From positions 7,356,001 to 7,420,000 of the forward strand of contig OY754466.1 of assembly GCA_963575645.1 (NCBI GenBank): a DNA stretch of 64,000 bases. Reading direction: 5' to 3'. Shown here in pieces: positions 53,312 to 64,000 of the stretch. Position 1 is the stretch's first letter. Each line of letters starts with the position of its first letter. Made by a program: the position numbers and the translations under genes. This DNA comes from Xanthostigma xanthostigma (taxonomy: Eukaryota > Arthropoda > Insecta > Raphidioptera > Raphidiidae). The notes below the pieces were generated by a model, which saw nothing but the letters and a program-made list of their open reading frames with translations, did not search any database and was not told the DNA's origin.

Positions 53312-54697
53312 ACAGTGCGTGACTACGGAAATATTATATTGATCTTCCCATCTACATAGCAGAACTATCAAAGTACATTGTTTTGATGTATCTCTAAAGA
53401 TTTGGCCAGCGTTAGCCATGTAAGCGTATGAAAACAGTTTTTATTTTTGACAAAACACCATCATTGCTCAGCCATTTTGTACAAAATATTTACAAATTAT
53501 TTACAGAAACCTTCCTCGTTTATCCCTCTTTCTATTAGTGAAAACCGCATGAAAATCCGTTAGGTAGTTTTTGAGTTTATCGCGTTCAAACAGACAGACA
53601 GACTTTGTTTTATATATTATACAGAATGATTTTTAAGTTTATTTTTGTTTTGTAACAGCGAGTAGAAATCATATACTAGGTAACTAGACGAAGTAACTTT
53701 TTATCAAAACTCAAAAATAAGAGAGAAACAGCCGTTCAAAGTTTAATTACATTTTTTAGATATTATTTAATAAATTCAAAAGCCCGATTAACACACGCGA
53801 AGAAATGATACTACGAATCGGAAATGCTAAAGACCCTACCACAAGCGTGTACAGAAGCGTAGCTACGACGCGCACATCTTTTGTGTCCAACAAAACGGGG
53901 ACAGCTTCGAACAATTTCTGTAAATACTTGATAATGACATAACATATTTCCATAGTGACATAACATAACGTCAGCACCGACCTTAAAATTTTATAAAATT
54001 TAATAAAACTCTGAAAGCCATTTTCTCTTTCATTTTTGAATTTTGATAAAAAAGTTACTTGAAATATTTGTTCGTCTATTTGATTTCTACACGCTGTTAA
54101 AAAAAAAGAATCAACTTAAAAATCAGCCTGTACCTATAGAAGATTGTCAGAAAGCTCTTGGGTAATTCCAACCTAGAATATTGCTATAAGAATTTAGTGG
54201 TGGGTCGTTAACACGCACATAGAATTCATATTAGAAATGTCTTAAAAGTCAAACTGTATATTAAACTTGGAAAAGCCAGTTTTAATTCAGTGGAACGATG
54301 ATGAAAATTGACCGATTCCGAAAGTTTCCTCTGAAAAACGTGTTATCAATTCGGTGTACTGTGTCATGTAAACTAACGTCCCCATCTCAGTCTATCTCCC
54401 GCGGCCTTTGAGAGAACTTTCTGCATCATTTTTTATTCAGTACTTTTTGACATTGAAAAGGATGACCAGGTTGTAGAAACAAGTGAATTCACACACCAAC
54501 ACCGTTTCAGAGATGGTTTATTCATAATGAAAATAAAAACGTACAGTCAAGCCTCGATTATATATCAAGGCCACATGAATACGCACACAACCGAGAGCAT
54601 CACTCGAAGGCGATGTCTTCTATGTGTCTACCGATGGATTCGTTACCTCGGTTCGAATTTTGACGTGAAAACGTCTATTAACTCGTCATGTACAGTG
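53312..54697. other. Intergenic sequence
   Basis: No gene recognised. CAAACAGACAGACAGACTTTG near 53586 looks like a reversed Helitron-type end. Confidence 0.35.
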
Positions 54698-54844
54698 ATA
54701 ATTTAGCTTTGAGAAAATTCTATCAGATGTCGCTACATAGTAAACCTCGAGTTGAATTGCAACTTACGCGATAGGATATTTTTTATTAACTCTTTTAGTA
54801 CCAAATAGCGACATCCTATTAGAATTTACTCAAAGCTATTAGTT
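54698..54844. repeat. Foldback repeat with ~45-bp arms
   Basis: AATTTAGCTTTGAGAAAATT...GATGTCGCTACATAGTA pairs with TACCAAATAGCGACATC...AATTTACTCAAAGCTATT. Confidence 0.7.
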
Positions 54845-54942
54845 CAGACGCCGGGCCGCAAACGAAATACATTTTGCAGAATTATATCTATCGCACCCGG
54901 GTGAATCCGAGACGGGCCGCTATAGTAGTTTAATATAATTCA

Positions 54943-55655
54943 TCTATACTAATATATAAAACTGAAGAGTTTGTTTGTTTGTTTGTTTGGTTGAACGCGC
55001 TAATCTCAGAAACTATTGGTTCGAATTGAAACAATTTTTTTTTGTTGGATAGCCCATTTATCGAGGAAGTTTATTATAGGCTATATAATATCACGCTACG
55101 ACCAATTGGAGCGGAACATCAATGAAAAATGTTGCAAGATGTATCTCAAAATTAGTCCGTCCGACAAAATATATTATCAGGTGAAATGCCTTTAACTAAA
55201 TATTGCAATATTAGCGCGTTACGTTCACAAGCCCGGATAGCTCAGTCAGTAGAGCGTAAGACTCTTAATGCCATCAGGGTCTCGGGTTCAAGCTCCACGT
55301 CGGCGAGTATATTTTTATTTTCTACATTGCTTTCTTCCAAGGCATACATTTCAATTTTTTTAAATTTTATTACGACTAATTAATAGCTCATTTGAAAACT
55401 ATAGGCACCTATATAAAAATAATTTTCCTACAGTGTTTTCAATTAAATATTTATTATATTAAAAGAAATTTATTACTTAAAAAAAGTATAAATACTGCTT
55501 TTTAACTACAAAAACTTTTGAACGGTAACTCCGATCATTATGAAGTTTGGACACAACATTCATCTCGGTAAACTAAGATGAGTGTGTGCGTACTCATGTC
55601 CCTTCCTTCCCGATTCGTTCATTTACACCCGGGTGAAACCGGGCGGGACCGCTAG
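54943..55655 (+). mobile_element. Complete Helitron carrying a tRNA-Lys-like gene
   Basis: 713 bp: TCTATACTAATATATAAAAC start after A, hairpin (CCCGGGTGAAACCGGGCGGG) and GGACCGCTAG end before T. Both ends are those of the 359-bp Helitron at 13818, with about 370 bp of extra sequence in the middle that includes the tRNA-like gene and a flank shared with 16827-17300. Confidence 0.85.
55231..55305 (+). tRNA. tRNA-Lys(CTT)-like gene inside a Helitron
   Basis: GCCCGGATAGCTCAGTCAGT (acceptor and D arm), AGAGCGTAAGACTCTTAATG (anticodon CTT), GGGTTCAAGCTCC (T arm) and CGTCGGCG (acceptor 3' side). Close to insect tRNA-Lys over most of its length, but the anticodon stem does not pair and the acceptor has a C-C mismatch. 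A and B boxes are largely kept, so pol III transcription is conceivable; tRNA function is unlikely. Confidence 0.7.
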
Positions 55656-55997
55656 TTATTGTTAAGTCTCCATTTGTAAATAACTTCTTGCTGTTTAATT
55701 AATAGATAAGAAGCAAATTATTGTTTTGTTTAGCATCGGATACTCTATTATATAATATTCTATACCATTTTCGCCCGAGCGTTTGCGGTAAATAAGTGAG
55801 CTCCAAAACACTGTTTAGAGACATTCACGTGCGTATTGTTGGAACTTGGAGTCCATTGTAATGAGAGTTAGTGTACCATGGAGATACTTGTTGATGTGTG
55901 CCGACCACTGAAGTACCCACCGTGTTTTGCAGTGCACTATATAATATGTTATGTTCCTAGAACTCACATCGTGTACCGGTATTCACAAGTATGATTT

Positions 55998-56647
55998 CGC
56001 ACGTTGAAAACAAAAGTGGCATTATGCAAAAAATGGCATTTTACAGTAGAGCATTTTTTAGTTTTAATATTATTGTTTTGTCCTAAAAAAGTTACTATTA
56101 AAATACTGCTTATAGAGATTCTTTTGTTAATATTGAGACAATTTATTATTGTTTTAATTTATTCGTTGACCACAATGTTAAAAATAAAGTTATTAAAAAA
56201 AAGACCTTTTTACAATAATTTTTTGTTTAGTGTCATTGTTGTCATAACCTATAATCAGTAAGTTGGAGACTTCAACTGCAAAAAGTGTCACTAAACAAAA
56301 TGTGTCATTTTATGTATTTACTTACTTGCATTAATTTTTGTAGCAACTGTAATCAGTAAACTGTCGTTTAACAAAATGTGTCACTTTTTCACTTACAGCG
56401 ACGTGCGTACCAAACAACTGCTTTGACAATAAATTGACACAATTAAAATAGTGTCGTTATATCAGTCATGACCATGGGCAATTCTTTCAAAATATAAAGT
56501 GACACTAGCTCAGTCTAGCGGAAGTAAGTGGATTTATAAGCAAACGGAAATTTTCGTATAGTGACACTTTTGCAATAAAACATGAATCTTACAAAAGGTG
56601 AAAAGTTAACTTTTTTATATAGTGTCATATTGTTTTCAACGTGCGAT
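55998..56647. mobile_element. TIR element with repeated GTGTCA motifs
   Basis: Inverted ends CGCACGTTGAAAACAA flanked by ATTT on both sides. GTGTCA/TGACAC occurs about eight times within 650 bp, in both orientations and mostly beside runs of A or T. No transposase; the 85-codon ORF at 56004 overlaps the terminus and is treated as chance. Confidence 0.65.
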
Positions 56648-56737
56648 TTGTAGAATAGCCGTGCCGAGTGCTAAAAAATAATTTAAAAAAATTTTAGCCA
56701 TCCTGAGACGCCTGGCAGATGTGAAACATACATTTAA

Positions 56738-57487
56738 GGTAGTTTGGGAGTCGCAATCCCAAGTCAAATAAATGACTTTTTTTTTCCTCAAATAATTACC
56801 CAAATCATGCCACAAAAATTAATATAACTTCACATAAAAATGTATTTGATTTAATTTAATGTCAATTATAATTAAATAATTATAGTAATATAATTAATAA
56901 AATATTAATTGATTAGTACTCAGCTGTTACTAGTCACTGTCACTATGGTCGCGCGCATTTGTAAACATAACCTCAAGTTGTCAACTTGATGTTATATCGT
57001 CAAATCTTTGAGCTTATTTTGTAAAAAATTGATGTTTATAAATTAAAATGTAGCTGGCAAGATTATCTGGAAGATTTGTAAAAAAATCTAAATTACAAAA
57101 GATACAGAGGCCATTTTTTCCCTAGAAAATATGGAGGAGAGTGTGTCTCCGATAAACAACAGAGATAGAGGCCACATGTCAGTATTAAAAAATTAATAAA
57201 ATCAAAAGTACGTGGTAAATTATTCTGAAATTTTTGCAGTGTGTATTTCAGACATCGTTCTATCCATTAAAACGTTTTTTTTGTAGGATCAAGATTGTCA
57301 ATTTTTTACAAACCCTCAATTTCCGGAGTTATTGAACAAGGACACTCATAACGGCTCGTGTATCTCTTCAACGGTGTGCGGTAAAAAAATCTGATTCTTT
57401 TTCTGTAGGTGTCTTTAATTATAATCTTTTGAATAAATATTAAAAAAATGTACGGTCAAGTTTAAGTCATTTGGCTACCAAACTACC
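56738..57487. mobile_element. TTAA-flanked TIR element, third family
   Basis: 750 bp between TTAA sites (56734-56737, 57488-57491) with inverted ends GGTAGTTTGG. No transposase. Ends differ from the other two TTAA families. Confidence 0.75.
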
Positions 57488-57550
57488 TTAAGCGAAATTC
57501 TAGTAATTAAATTTAGTCCTGTCAGCTGACGAAATTGTAGTAACTAAAGG

Positions 57551-57720
57551 CCCCTTCACACGATGCAGGATTTCGAACTCGTTTGTATGCTTGAAGTCTT
57601 GCAGGCAGCTTTGCACGCTACGCTACTGATTTGTGACGTCACTGATTGGTCCGCTGCTCGCTATCTTGCTATATTTGGGTGATAGGTTAAGCGCTATTTT
57701 TCATGCAGCGCTGCCTGCTA
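57551..57720 (+). repeat. Diverged relative of the AAGGCCGCTGC repeat
   Basis: AAGGCCCCTTCACACGATGC, TTGTGACGTCACTGATTGG and GCGCTATTTTTCATGC echo the repeat at 9738 and 33575. Confidence 0.4.
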
Positions 57721-59059
57721 GTTTGAGAATTTTACAAAATTGTTGTGTTCAAAATTTGTTATAATTTTTATTCAAGGGGTGGAAATCAGGGGGGTCAATT
57801 TGAAGGGGTTGCTGAGGAAAAAAAAAATGTGGGATCCTCACCACCATATAAATAAAATTGTCGATTCTTTCAAACATTCAATCATAGTGCATTCTATTAG
57901 ATAATATTAAATAACTAATACTATAATAATTTTTATATTTTTTAAGGATGTGTATAAGGTCAAATTGTGTAGTACATCTAATTAAATTTTCAAAATCATA
58001 AATATATAAAAATTTTCATTTGCGAAGACTTTGTGTTATAATTTCAATCATTTTTTATGGTAGATTTTCTAAAAATTTTCCTATAATTAAATATTATGAA
58101 CAAATATTTAACATTTAATTTGACTACTGTGACTTTAGTCAAAAACAATCAGGCAACATGGCTGTCCACGTGGTCTTCTGACACTCGGAAACATAACGTG
58201 GAGATAGAATTTCTGACCTCAAAAATTTGAAGCTATGGATACTATAAAAATAATAATAAATAAAAATGTCAAATCAAAATTCAAAGAAAGTTTTTTTATT
58301 ATGAATTATTATCAAGCAATCAAAGTGGTGATTAAGAAATCAATTATCATTACGTAAAGTAATAAACTGATACATAAAGTCAGTAATTAAAGTTTACTTT
58401 TGGCAGATTTTTGTTAAAGCAAAGTTTTTTCAAATTAATTGCAGATAATCTGTACGAACATTTTAGTTTTCCAAACAAAAATAAATATCTCAAATCTTTT
58501 ACATACTTTTGTTACATTACAGCGTTTATCCGACATATAAACGCATTTTGTGTTCTAAATGCACATAAATCTCAAAAATGACAGGTCCAGAATAATTGAC
58601 AGTTGGTTCACGTGATATGACATTTCATAAATGCGATTTTTATTATCGACATGCAGGAACGCGACGTTGCCTCATTGTCCCATTACATCCGCCATTAATT
58701 AAGATTAAGATTCGGAGAATTGATTTCATCACTTTCAAAATAAAATATTTCCGTGAAATTGCCGGTAACTCCACGTTTTTTTGGGCTTGAAAATTCGCAA
58801 ATTGTACAAAGAAACTGATAATAAGTTTTTGAATCATAAATCTTTGAAATAAAATGATAAATGTTTTAATCTTCTCAAAATTTTTAACACTTCCGGTAGA
58901 AATAACATTAAGTGAATGGTGATTTTAAAATGAATTTTTTCATAAAAAAGGTCGGTAAGGTATCTATTTTTTGGTTTTAATCGATGCAGGAGGTCTAATT
59001 CTATAACATATTTTAAATTTAGGCAAAAATCTTTGAATTCAAAAATGTTATATACATCC
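57721..59059. other. A+T-rich intergenic sequence
   Basis: No gene recognised. 58834-59059 may be the decayed continuation of the Penelope-like element that follows, but no GIY-YIG motif could be read. Confidence 0.35.
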
Positions 59060-59791
59060 TTAAATTTCGACATTATTAATATTGTTTTGTGGATTATGGT
59101 TTTTTGATAATTTATTAATTCTAATTTTGGAAAATTTATTAATAAATTTAAGAGGATAAGAATTAGCAAGAAGGATTTGACGTACTAAATTAAAATTGTT
59201 TAAGTGGAATTTTGGTTTAGATAATAAAATAGATTTATCAATAAGATTATAAACCATAGCTATTTTTTGATTTATTGGGTGATTAGAATAAAAATTTAAA
59301 ACTCTACCAGAACTAGTTGGTTTATTATACCAGTTAAATTCAACATTACCGTTATTATTAATAATTAGTGTATCTAGAAAACTAATTTGATTATTATTTT
59401 CAATTTCATGTGTGAATTTAATTTTGGGATGAAAATTATTAAATATAGAAGTCATATAGTTTATTTTATCTTTAGGAATAATGCAAAAAATATCGTCAAC
59501 ATATCTATGATATGTAATAGGTAAAAAATTAAGATTACCAAAACATTGTTTTTCTAAATCTCTCATAACAAATTCAGCAAAAATTGGAGACAATGGAGAA
59601 CCCATAGGAGTACCGTCAATTTGTTGATAGCATTTGTTATCAAATAAAAAATATGTGGAATTTAAAATTAAATTAATGGCTATGGTTAATTCATTCCACG
59701 GAATGTTACAGTGTGGGCTTATAATATTCCAACGCGATTTAATACTGTTAGATATTTCTGAAGAAGATCCAAATCCGGATCGAAACGTCAT
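59060..59791 (-). pseudogene. Penelope-like reverse transcriptase fragment
   Basis: 243-codon minus-strand frame with DGTPMGSPLSPIFAEFVM, YHRYVDDIFCI (catalytic DD) and ISFLDTLI, which are fingers/palm motifs of Penelope-like RTs. The N-terminal third of RT and the endonuclease are missing, so it is a 5'- and 3'-truncated copy. The first dozen codons overlap an antisense hammerhead-like motif and are probably not original coding sequence. Confidence 0.8.
59758..59789 (+). ncRNA. Hammerhead-like motif, antisense to the RT fragment
   Basis: Plus strand: CTGAAGA, one extra A, stem II GATCC/GGATC with loop AAATCC, GAA, stem III ACGT, then C. Stem I is poorly paired (one T-A pair). It is best explained as an inverted terminal copy of the Penelope-like element at the truncated 5' end. 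Confidence 0.5.
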
Positions 59792-59879
59792 CCTTTGTTA
59801 TTTTGATTTATATTTTTATATAATTTTTGTCAATATATGGTATGAAAAAAATTGGTCGACAATTTTATTTATTTGAAGA

Positions 59880-60466
59880 GTTCTATTCAGACGTTAATCA
59901 AAGATTTAAATTATCCTCACCACCATGTTCAGCGACCTCGAAAACGGAGGGGAGATCTCTAGATTGGCGTTCTGGCAAGAAAAAAGCAAAAACCCCAAGA
60001 AATCCCGACTACAGACGTGAAGTGAATCTAATCAAAATCCTGTAAAAATCAAGTGCATCCTTTTCATTTGAGTCGCATATCACCGCGGATTTTTTTCAAA
60101 AGGTCCTTGTTAATTGTTTGTTTATGAATACGCGGCAGTTTCCAAATGTAACGTAAGGGGACCGGGAACTACCTCGACACTACCGTCGAGGCATTGTAGT
60201 GCGGTTTCATTCGGCTGGTTTCATTCTCTGCAAACGCAAACTGTATTTTCTCATTATTCTAATGGCTCTAGAGGGGTGGTGAGTGAATGTATATGAGGTG
60301 TACACCCTGCGGTAAAAGTACCTACCGAGGACATGTCCTTGTAAGCTACACTAAACGCTCATCGCCGTTTGTTTTTGCTCAAGGTCTACACGGTTAGTAA
60401 TTCCCATTCGAAAAATTGGAAATACAAATATCTGAGATTCGGCGAGTATTGCTGGGTTTTATGTTT
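59880..60466. other. Intergenic sequence
   Basis: No gene recognised. Confidence 0.35.
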
Positions 60467-60474
60467 GCCCGAAT

Positions 60475-60984
60475 TAGAGATGGGATAAACGGGTCTTTTT
60501 AGTGATCTGCATCTTTGCATCTGGATCCCGTATGTGAGCCGGCTCCCTGAACCGGTTCAAAAAGAGCCGAGTTCTTAATATGTTATTCGAATCAACTGAG
60601 CCACTGAGTTAGTTGAGTCAATCATATCACGTAATATTATGCCAATGACTGACTCACATATTATAAGGCGGGGTTTTACAGGTTGCTACTTGCTATGTTA
60701 CAGAAAGCATATTACAAATATGCAATACAATACCTTAAATAGTTGTGACTTAAGTAAAACACTGTAATAACTGTACCGCATGTGCGTAATGTGTACCATA
60801 GCCAGACATATGATGCATGAGTCATTTGAGCTGACAGATACTTATTGGTTCTGGGTGTTAAGTGTTTCACTGAGTTATGCGGATCCGTTGAGCCGTCGGC
60901 TCATAAAAAAGTGAGTCGGCTCTCACGGATCTTCTGTCGGAGCCGGCTCTTTAAACCGGTTCAGATCTGAGTTACCCAACCCTA
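60475..60984. mobile_element. hAT MITE with 8-bp target duplication
   Basis: 510 bp, ends TAGAGATGGG and complement of CCCAACCCTA, flanked by GCCCGAAT at 60467-60474 and 60985-60992. The exact 8-bp duplication and TAGxGATG-type ends define hAT. The interior repeats GAGCCGGCTC, AACCGGTTCA and TGAGTC-type motifs. Confidence 0.88.
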
Positions 60985-60992
60985 GCCCGAAT

Positions 60993-62854
60993 TACGCGGT
61001 TCAGTTTGGGACTGAAAACATGAGCGGCCGGCGAGCGAGCAGTAGATACTTCCCCCTCCCCAATCCCCGACGGAAGTTCTCCGTCAATCATGTATACGGC
61101 ACTTATTTATTTGCTATTAATTTCAAGGCTCACTCTGATCCAGTCATTTTTCCCCAATGCTAATTTCCTTATGTGCACCTTACGCGTTTACATACTGTAT
61201 ATATTTTTTAATTTTTAACTCCCAAAATTCGAATTTTTGTAATCAGAAAATCGAAGTAGATTTCCTTGGAAATGCATTTCCGACCCCCAAATGATAAAGC
61301 TTAATTCATTCCAAATTAGTCATATTTTCTTTTTTCGAGAGGAATACGAGTAATTACCGGGAACCTGTATAAAGACTGAAAATCAGATTACTCCCACTTT
61401 TGGTTGAATTTTAGATTTTGATACCATCTGTTAAAAAACAATCCTATACCAAACAAATAATTCCACAAATAATATTTAATTTAACAAAAAAAAAATGAGG
61501 ACTCATTCAACTTCAATAAGCCCTACGCTTCAAAAAACCTAAATCCGTCCCTGAGTGCGGCTCGTCTTTATTTCATTTTGCCACTATGTGGCCCTTGTCT
61601 GCAGCTAAAAAGTTCGGGACCGCTGGTCTAAGCCAACGAAATAGAAATCCATAAAATCAAGTATAAAGTAAAATTAATCGAAAAAAAACGTTTGTTATTC
61701 TTATAAAAAAAGGTTAGTATTTAACTACACACACCGTTGTGCAACAATGAGCTTGTAACAATGAAGCAGTCGGTAATGTAGAATGTGAATCTGATGGATT
61801 TTTAACTGGAGATAAATAGTCAACGCGTGCGGTACAATCTTGGCATTCTGTTAGTAAATGGCGTCACGTCCCAACCGGGAATCGGATGGATACGTGCCCG
61901 CAACACAGGTCCGGACAGACACGACCATAAAATGTTATGCTACTGCCACTCACGTTGCATAACCTCTGCCTTTATCATTCTTTAACTATTCCAACCCACT
62001 AGTGGGGAATGGTACTAGTTTAGGTCAAAGTTCATTTTTCAAAATTTTACAATACTTTTTCGTTTTGAGGTCCCCCGAATCCAAAAAACATATTTTTGGA
62101 AAAACTTTGTGCGTCTGTTAGTCTATGAGCACGATACAGGTCAAACGAATGAACGGATTGAAACCAAATTTTGGGAGGATGTTTGGTACGTAAATATGAA
62201 GAGCCCTATTGTTTTTGGGGAAAATCGACGCATGCGCAAAAGAAATATATGCTATAACGTTGTTTCTTATATAATAATGGTATATTTTTCATAACGGTTT
62301 ATTATGCTGTTTATTTTTTCAAGAAAGTTTTGTCAAAATTTTTTTTTCTAAACTTTATAGTTTCGTAAATATTTTGAAAATAAAAAAAATCAACTGTTCT
62401 TTTGTTTTGTAGATCTGTCAGAAATAAACATGCTTTGATTAATTTTTACATGACGTGAACATATACGTAGCATGGCAACAATAATATTGAATACTAGCCA
62501 TTACCCGAGTCACCTCACGAGATATCAGAAATTTTATTCTCTTTATTATATTATATCAGATGTCAATATTTTTGAAGTTGGAATGGTCCCGTCACCAAAT
62601 TCAGTCGAATTTTTTTTCTGTTTTGCAAACCCAAATCAAATCGATTTGTAACAAATGACAATTTATTTCACCATATTCAAGGACATTTACAGGATAGGGT
62701 GATCATTTTTATCGGTTTCACCCGGGTACGATAGATATTAATCCGCATTTGTTTTTCATTACAGCACAAGTGCGGAATGGATAACAAAGAAAGAGGAAAT
62801 AACAATCAGTTCACCGATCACATAGATGGCACTGTCAAGAATTGCATGTGCTAA
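60993..62854. other. Intergenic sequence with one repeat
   Basis: 61200-61370 (TTTTTAACTCCCAAAATTCG ... AGGAATACGAG) matches both flanks of the TE-A insertion at 31232-31812. Otherwise no gene recognised. Confidence 0.45.
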
Positions 62855-63235
62855 GTACATATACTTTTATTCTATACTGAGCATAGGAATAAAATCGCAA
62901 TCGAACCATGATTAGGGTGCAAATATATACTTGTCTTTTTTACGCCGTAAGCACTGGCGTATCCAGGAGGGCATAACAAACACGGTGGACCGGGCTTAAT
63001 AAATTTCTAATTTGCTCCCTCCTGGGCCAAAAGCTGGGTACGCCCATGTTAACGTCATAGAAAAAGACAAAGTTTTTAAAACAGAGATACTTTATTCAGA
63101 TTGAATGCAAGAACATCAACCAATCCTATCATCCGAGAAATCGGGGAATTGCATCGAAGAAAGATACGCAGATAAGTATATTTTCGATACGCTTTGTTGC
63201 CTTCGCTCACCTCACATTGAGTAGATAGACAATGA
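62855..63235 (-). repeat. Repeat R1, copy 2
   Basis: Reverse-strand match of 2460-2820, from CATATACTTTTATTCTATAC to CGATACGCTTTGTTGCC. Confidence 0.7.
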
Positions 63236-64000
63236 TTCATATAGTAAATTATTAAATATATGACTAAGTACTTGTATTTATATCTTTGGGAATAGTGTAT
63301 TGGATTAGTTCATATAAGTAGATACAGCCCTGTTCACATGAAATACTTTTAGTGTTATATGAATACCACACATTTATTTCCATTTTTTCCTAGTTTTCTT
63401 TTTTCCTCTTCTTGAAAATATAGTCATTTTGTCAGTATTATGATATTTTAGAAGACACTAGAAAAATTATTGACATATAGACGATGATTAAACCATTCTA
63501 CTTTAATTTTTTTCTCAACTTTTTCCTTATTATGTTTTAAAATTATTTATTTGTTCGTTATTTAAGATATTTATTATATTATTTAAATTTTATTATTGAA
63601 ATAGTAATTATTTTTAAACATCACTATTGGTGTTCTACGCAATAAACCGTTTACATTGGGGAGGATCTAGCTTTTGTGACGACGAAATATGCATTGGGAG
63701 AGACCGAAATAAATGCGCAAAATTAGTTTTGACCAACGAATATTTCCTAAACCCGAAATCTTACATTTAAACGTGTATTGACTGTTATAAAATGAGCAAA
63801 ACTAGTTTTGGGCATTTTGAATTGGACAAAACTAGTTACCTATGTCCATTTTTGAACGGACAGCACTAATATGGCATCTGAATCTTTTTTGCGTTTTTTA
63901 ATTAACTTTTCTACATCAACGATACTTATTATATCAAAGTGATTTATTCTTCTGTATTGTTTAGCAGACAGATGTTTTAATTCAGCTTTCAATGAATTTG
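63236..64000. other. A+T-rich intergenic sequence
   Basis: No gene recognised. TTTTGACC/AAACTAGTTTTG phrases recur at 63722-63835. Confidence 0.4.

Noticed and set aside
55186-55383. 65-codon ORF over the Helitron tRNA-like gene
   Set aside because: It reads through the tRNA-like sequence and is a by-product of it.

Overview
The window comes from an insect nuclear genome. Two genes carry the arthropod ZAD domain fused to C2H2 zinc fingers, one gene is of the beaten-path (beat) immunoglobulin family, host genes have GT-AG introns, and the rest is A+T-rich sequence packed with DNA transposons, Helitrons, Penelope-like elements and a Ty3/Gypsy retrotransposon. The sequence alone does not fix the insect order.

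Host genes. Positions 0.47-8.4 kb hold a small cluster: ZAD zinc-finger gene A (+), an intronless PPP1R42-like leucine-rich-repeat gene (-), and ZAD zinc-finger gene B (+). A and B share the same exon plan (a short exon with half of the ZAD, then one long exon) and are probably tandem paralogues. Positions 29.56-35.13 kb hold five exons of a beat gene (+), two Ig domains and a hydrophobic C-terminal tail; its first exon(s) are not identified. No other convincing host gene was found.

Mobile DNA. 8.4-29.5 kb is nested repeats: foldback elements, three copies of a TTAA-flanked MITE (third at 36.6 kb), four copies of a family here called TE-A, Helitrons ending in CTAG, a THAP-encoding repeat, a LINE 3' fragment, a hAT-like element rich in TATCGATA, and a pogo-like deletion derivative at 25.87-27.21 kb. 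The introns of beat carry a 700-bp palindrome inside a Helitron and several further insertions. 35.4-44.1 kb holds Helitron, hAT-like, TTAA and THAP repeats, a 315-bp tandem satellite and a tRNA-derived SINE. 44.13-50.84 kb is a nearly intact, apparently young Ty3/Gypsy element with practically identical LTRs, in which gag and pol share one frame split by a single UGA. 51.07-53.08 kb has a decayed autonomous Helitron (helicase remnant) and a Penelope-like GIY-YIG fragment followed by a well-formed hammerhead ribozyme. 54.94-55.66 kb is a Helitron carrying a tRNA-Lys-like gene; 59.06-59.79 kb is a Penelope-like RT fragment; 60.475-60.984 kb is a hAT element with a perfect 8-bp target duplication.

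The most noteworthy points are the hammerhead motifs in Penelope-like sequence, the tRNA-bearing Helitron present twice, the single-stop gag/pol junction, and the many foldback elements whose empty sites can be seen elsewhere in the same window. Most repeat families were defined by comparing copies within the window; family names rest on motifs and termini, not on a database search.
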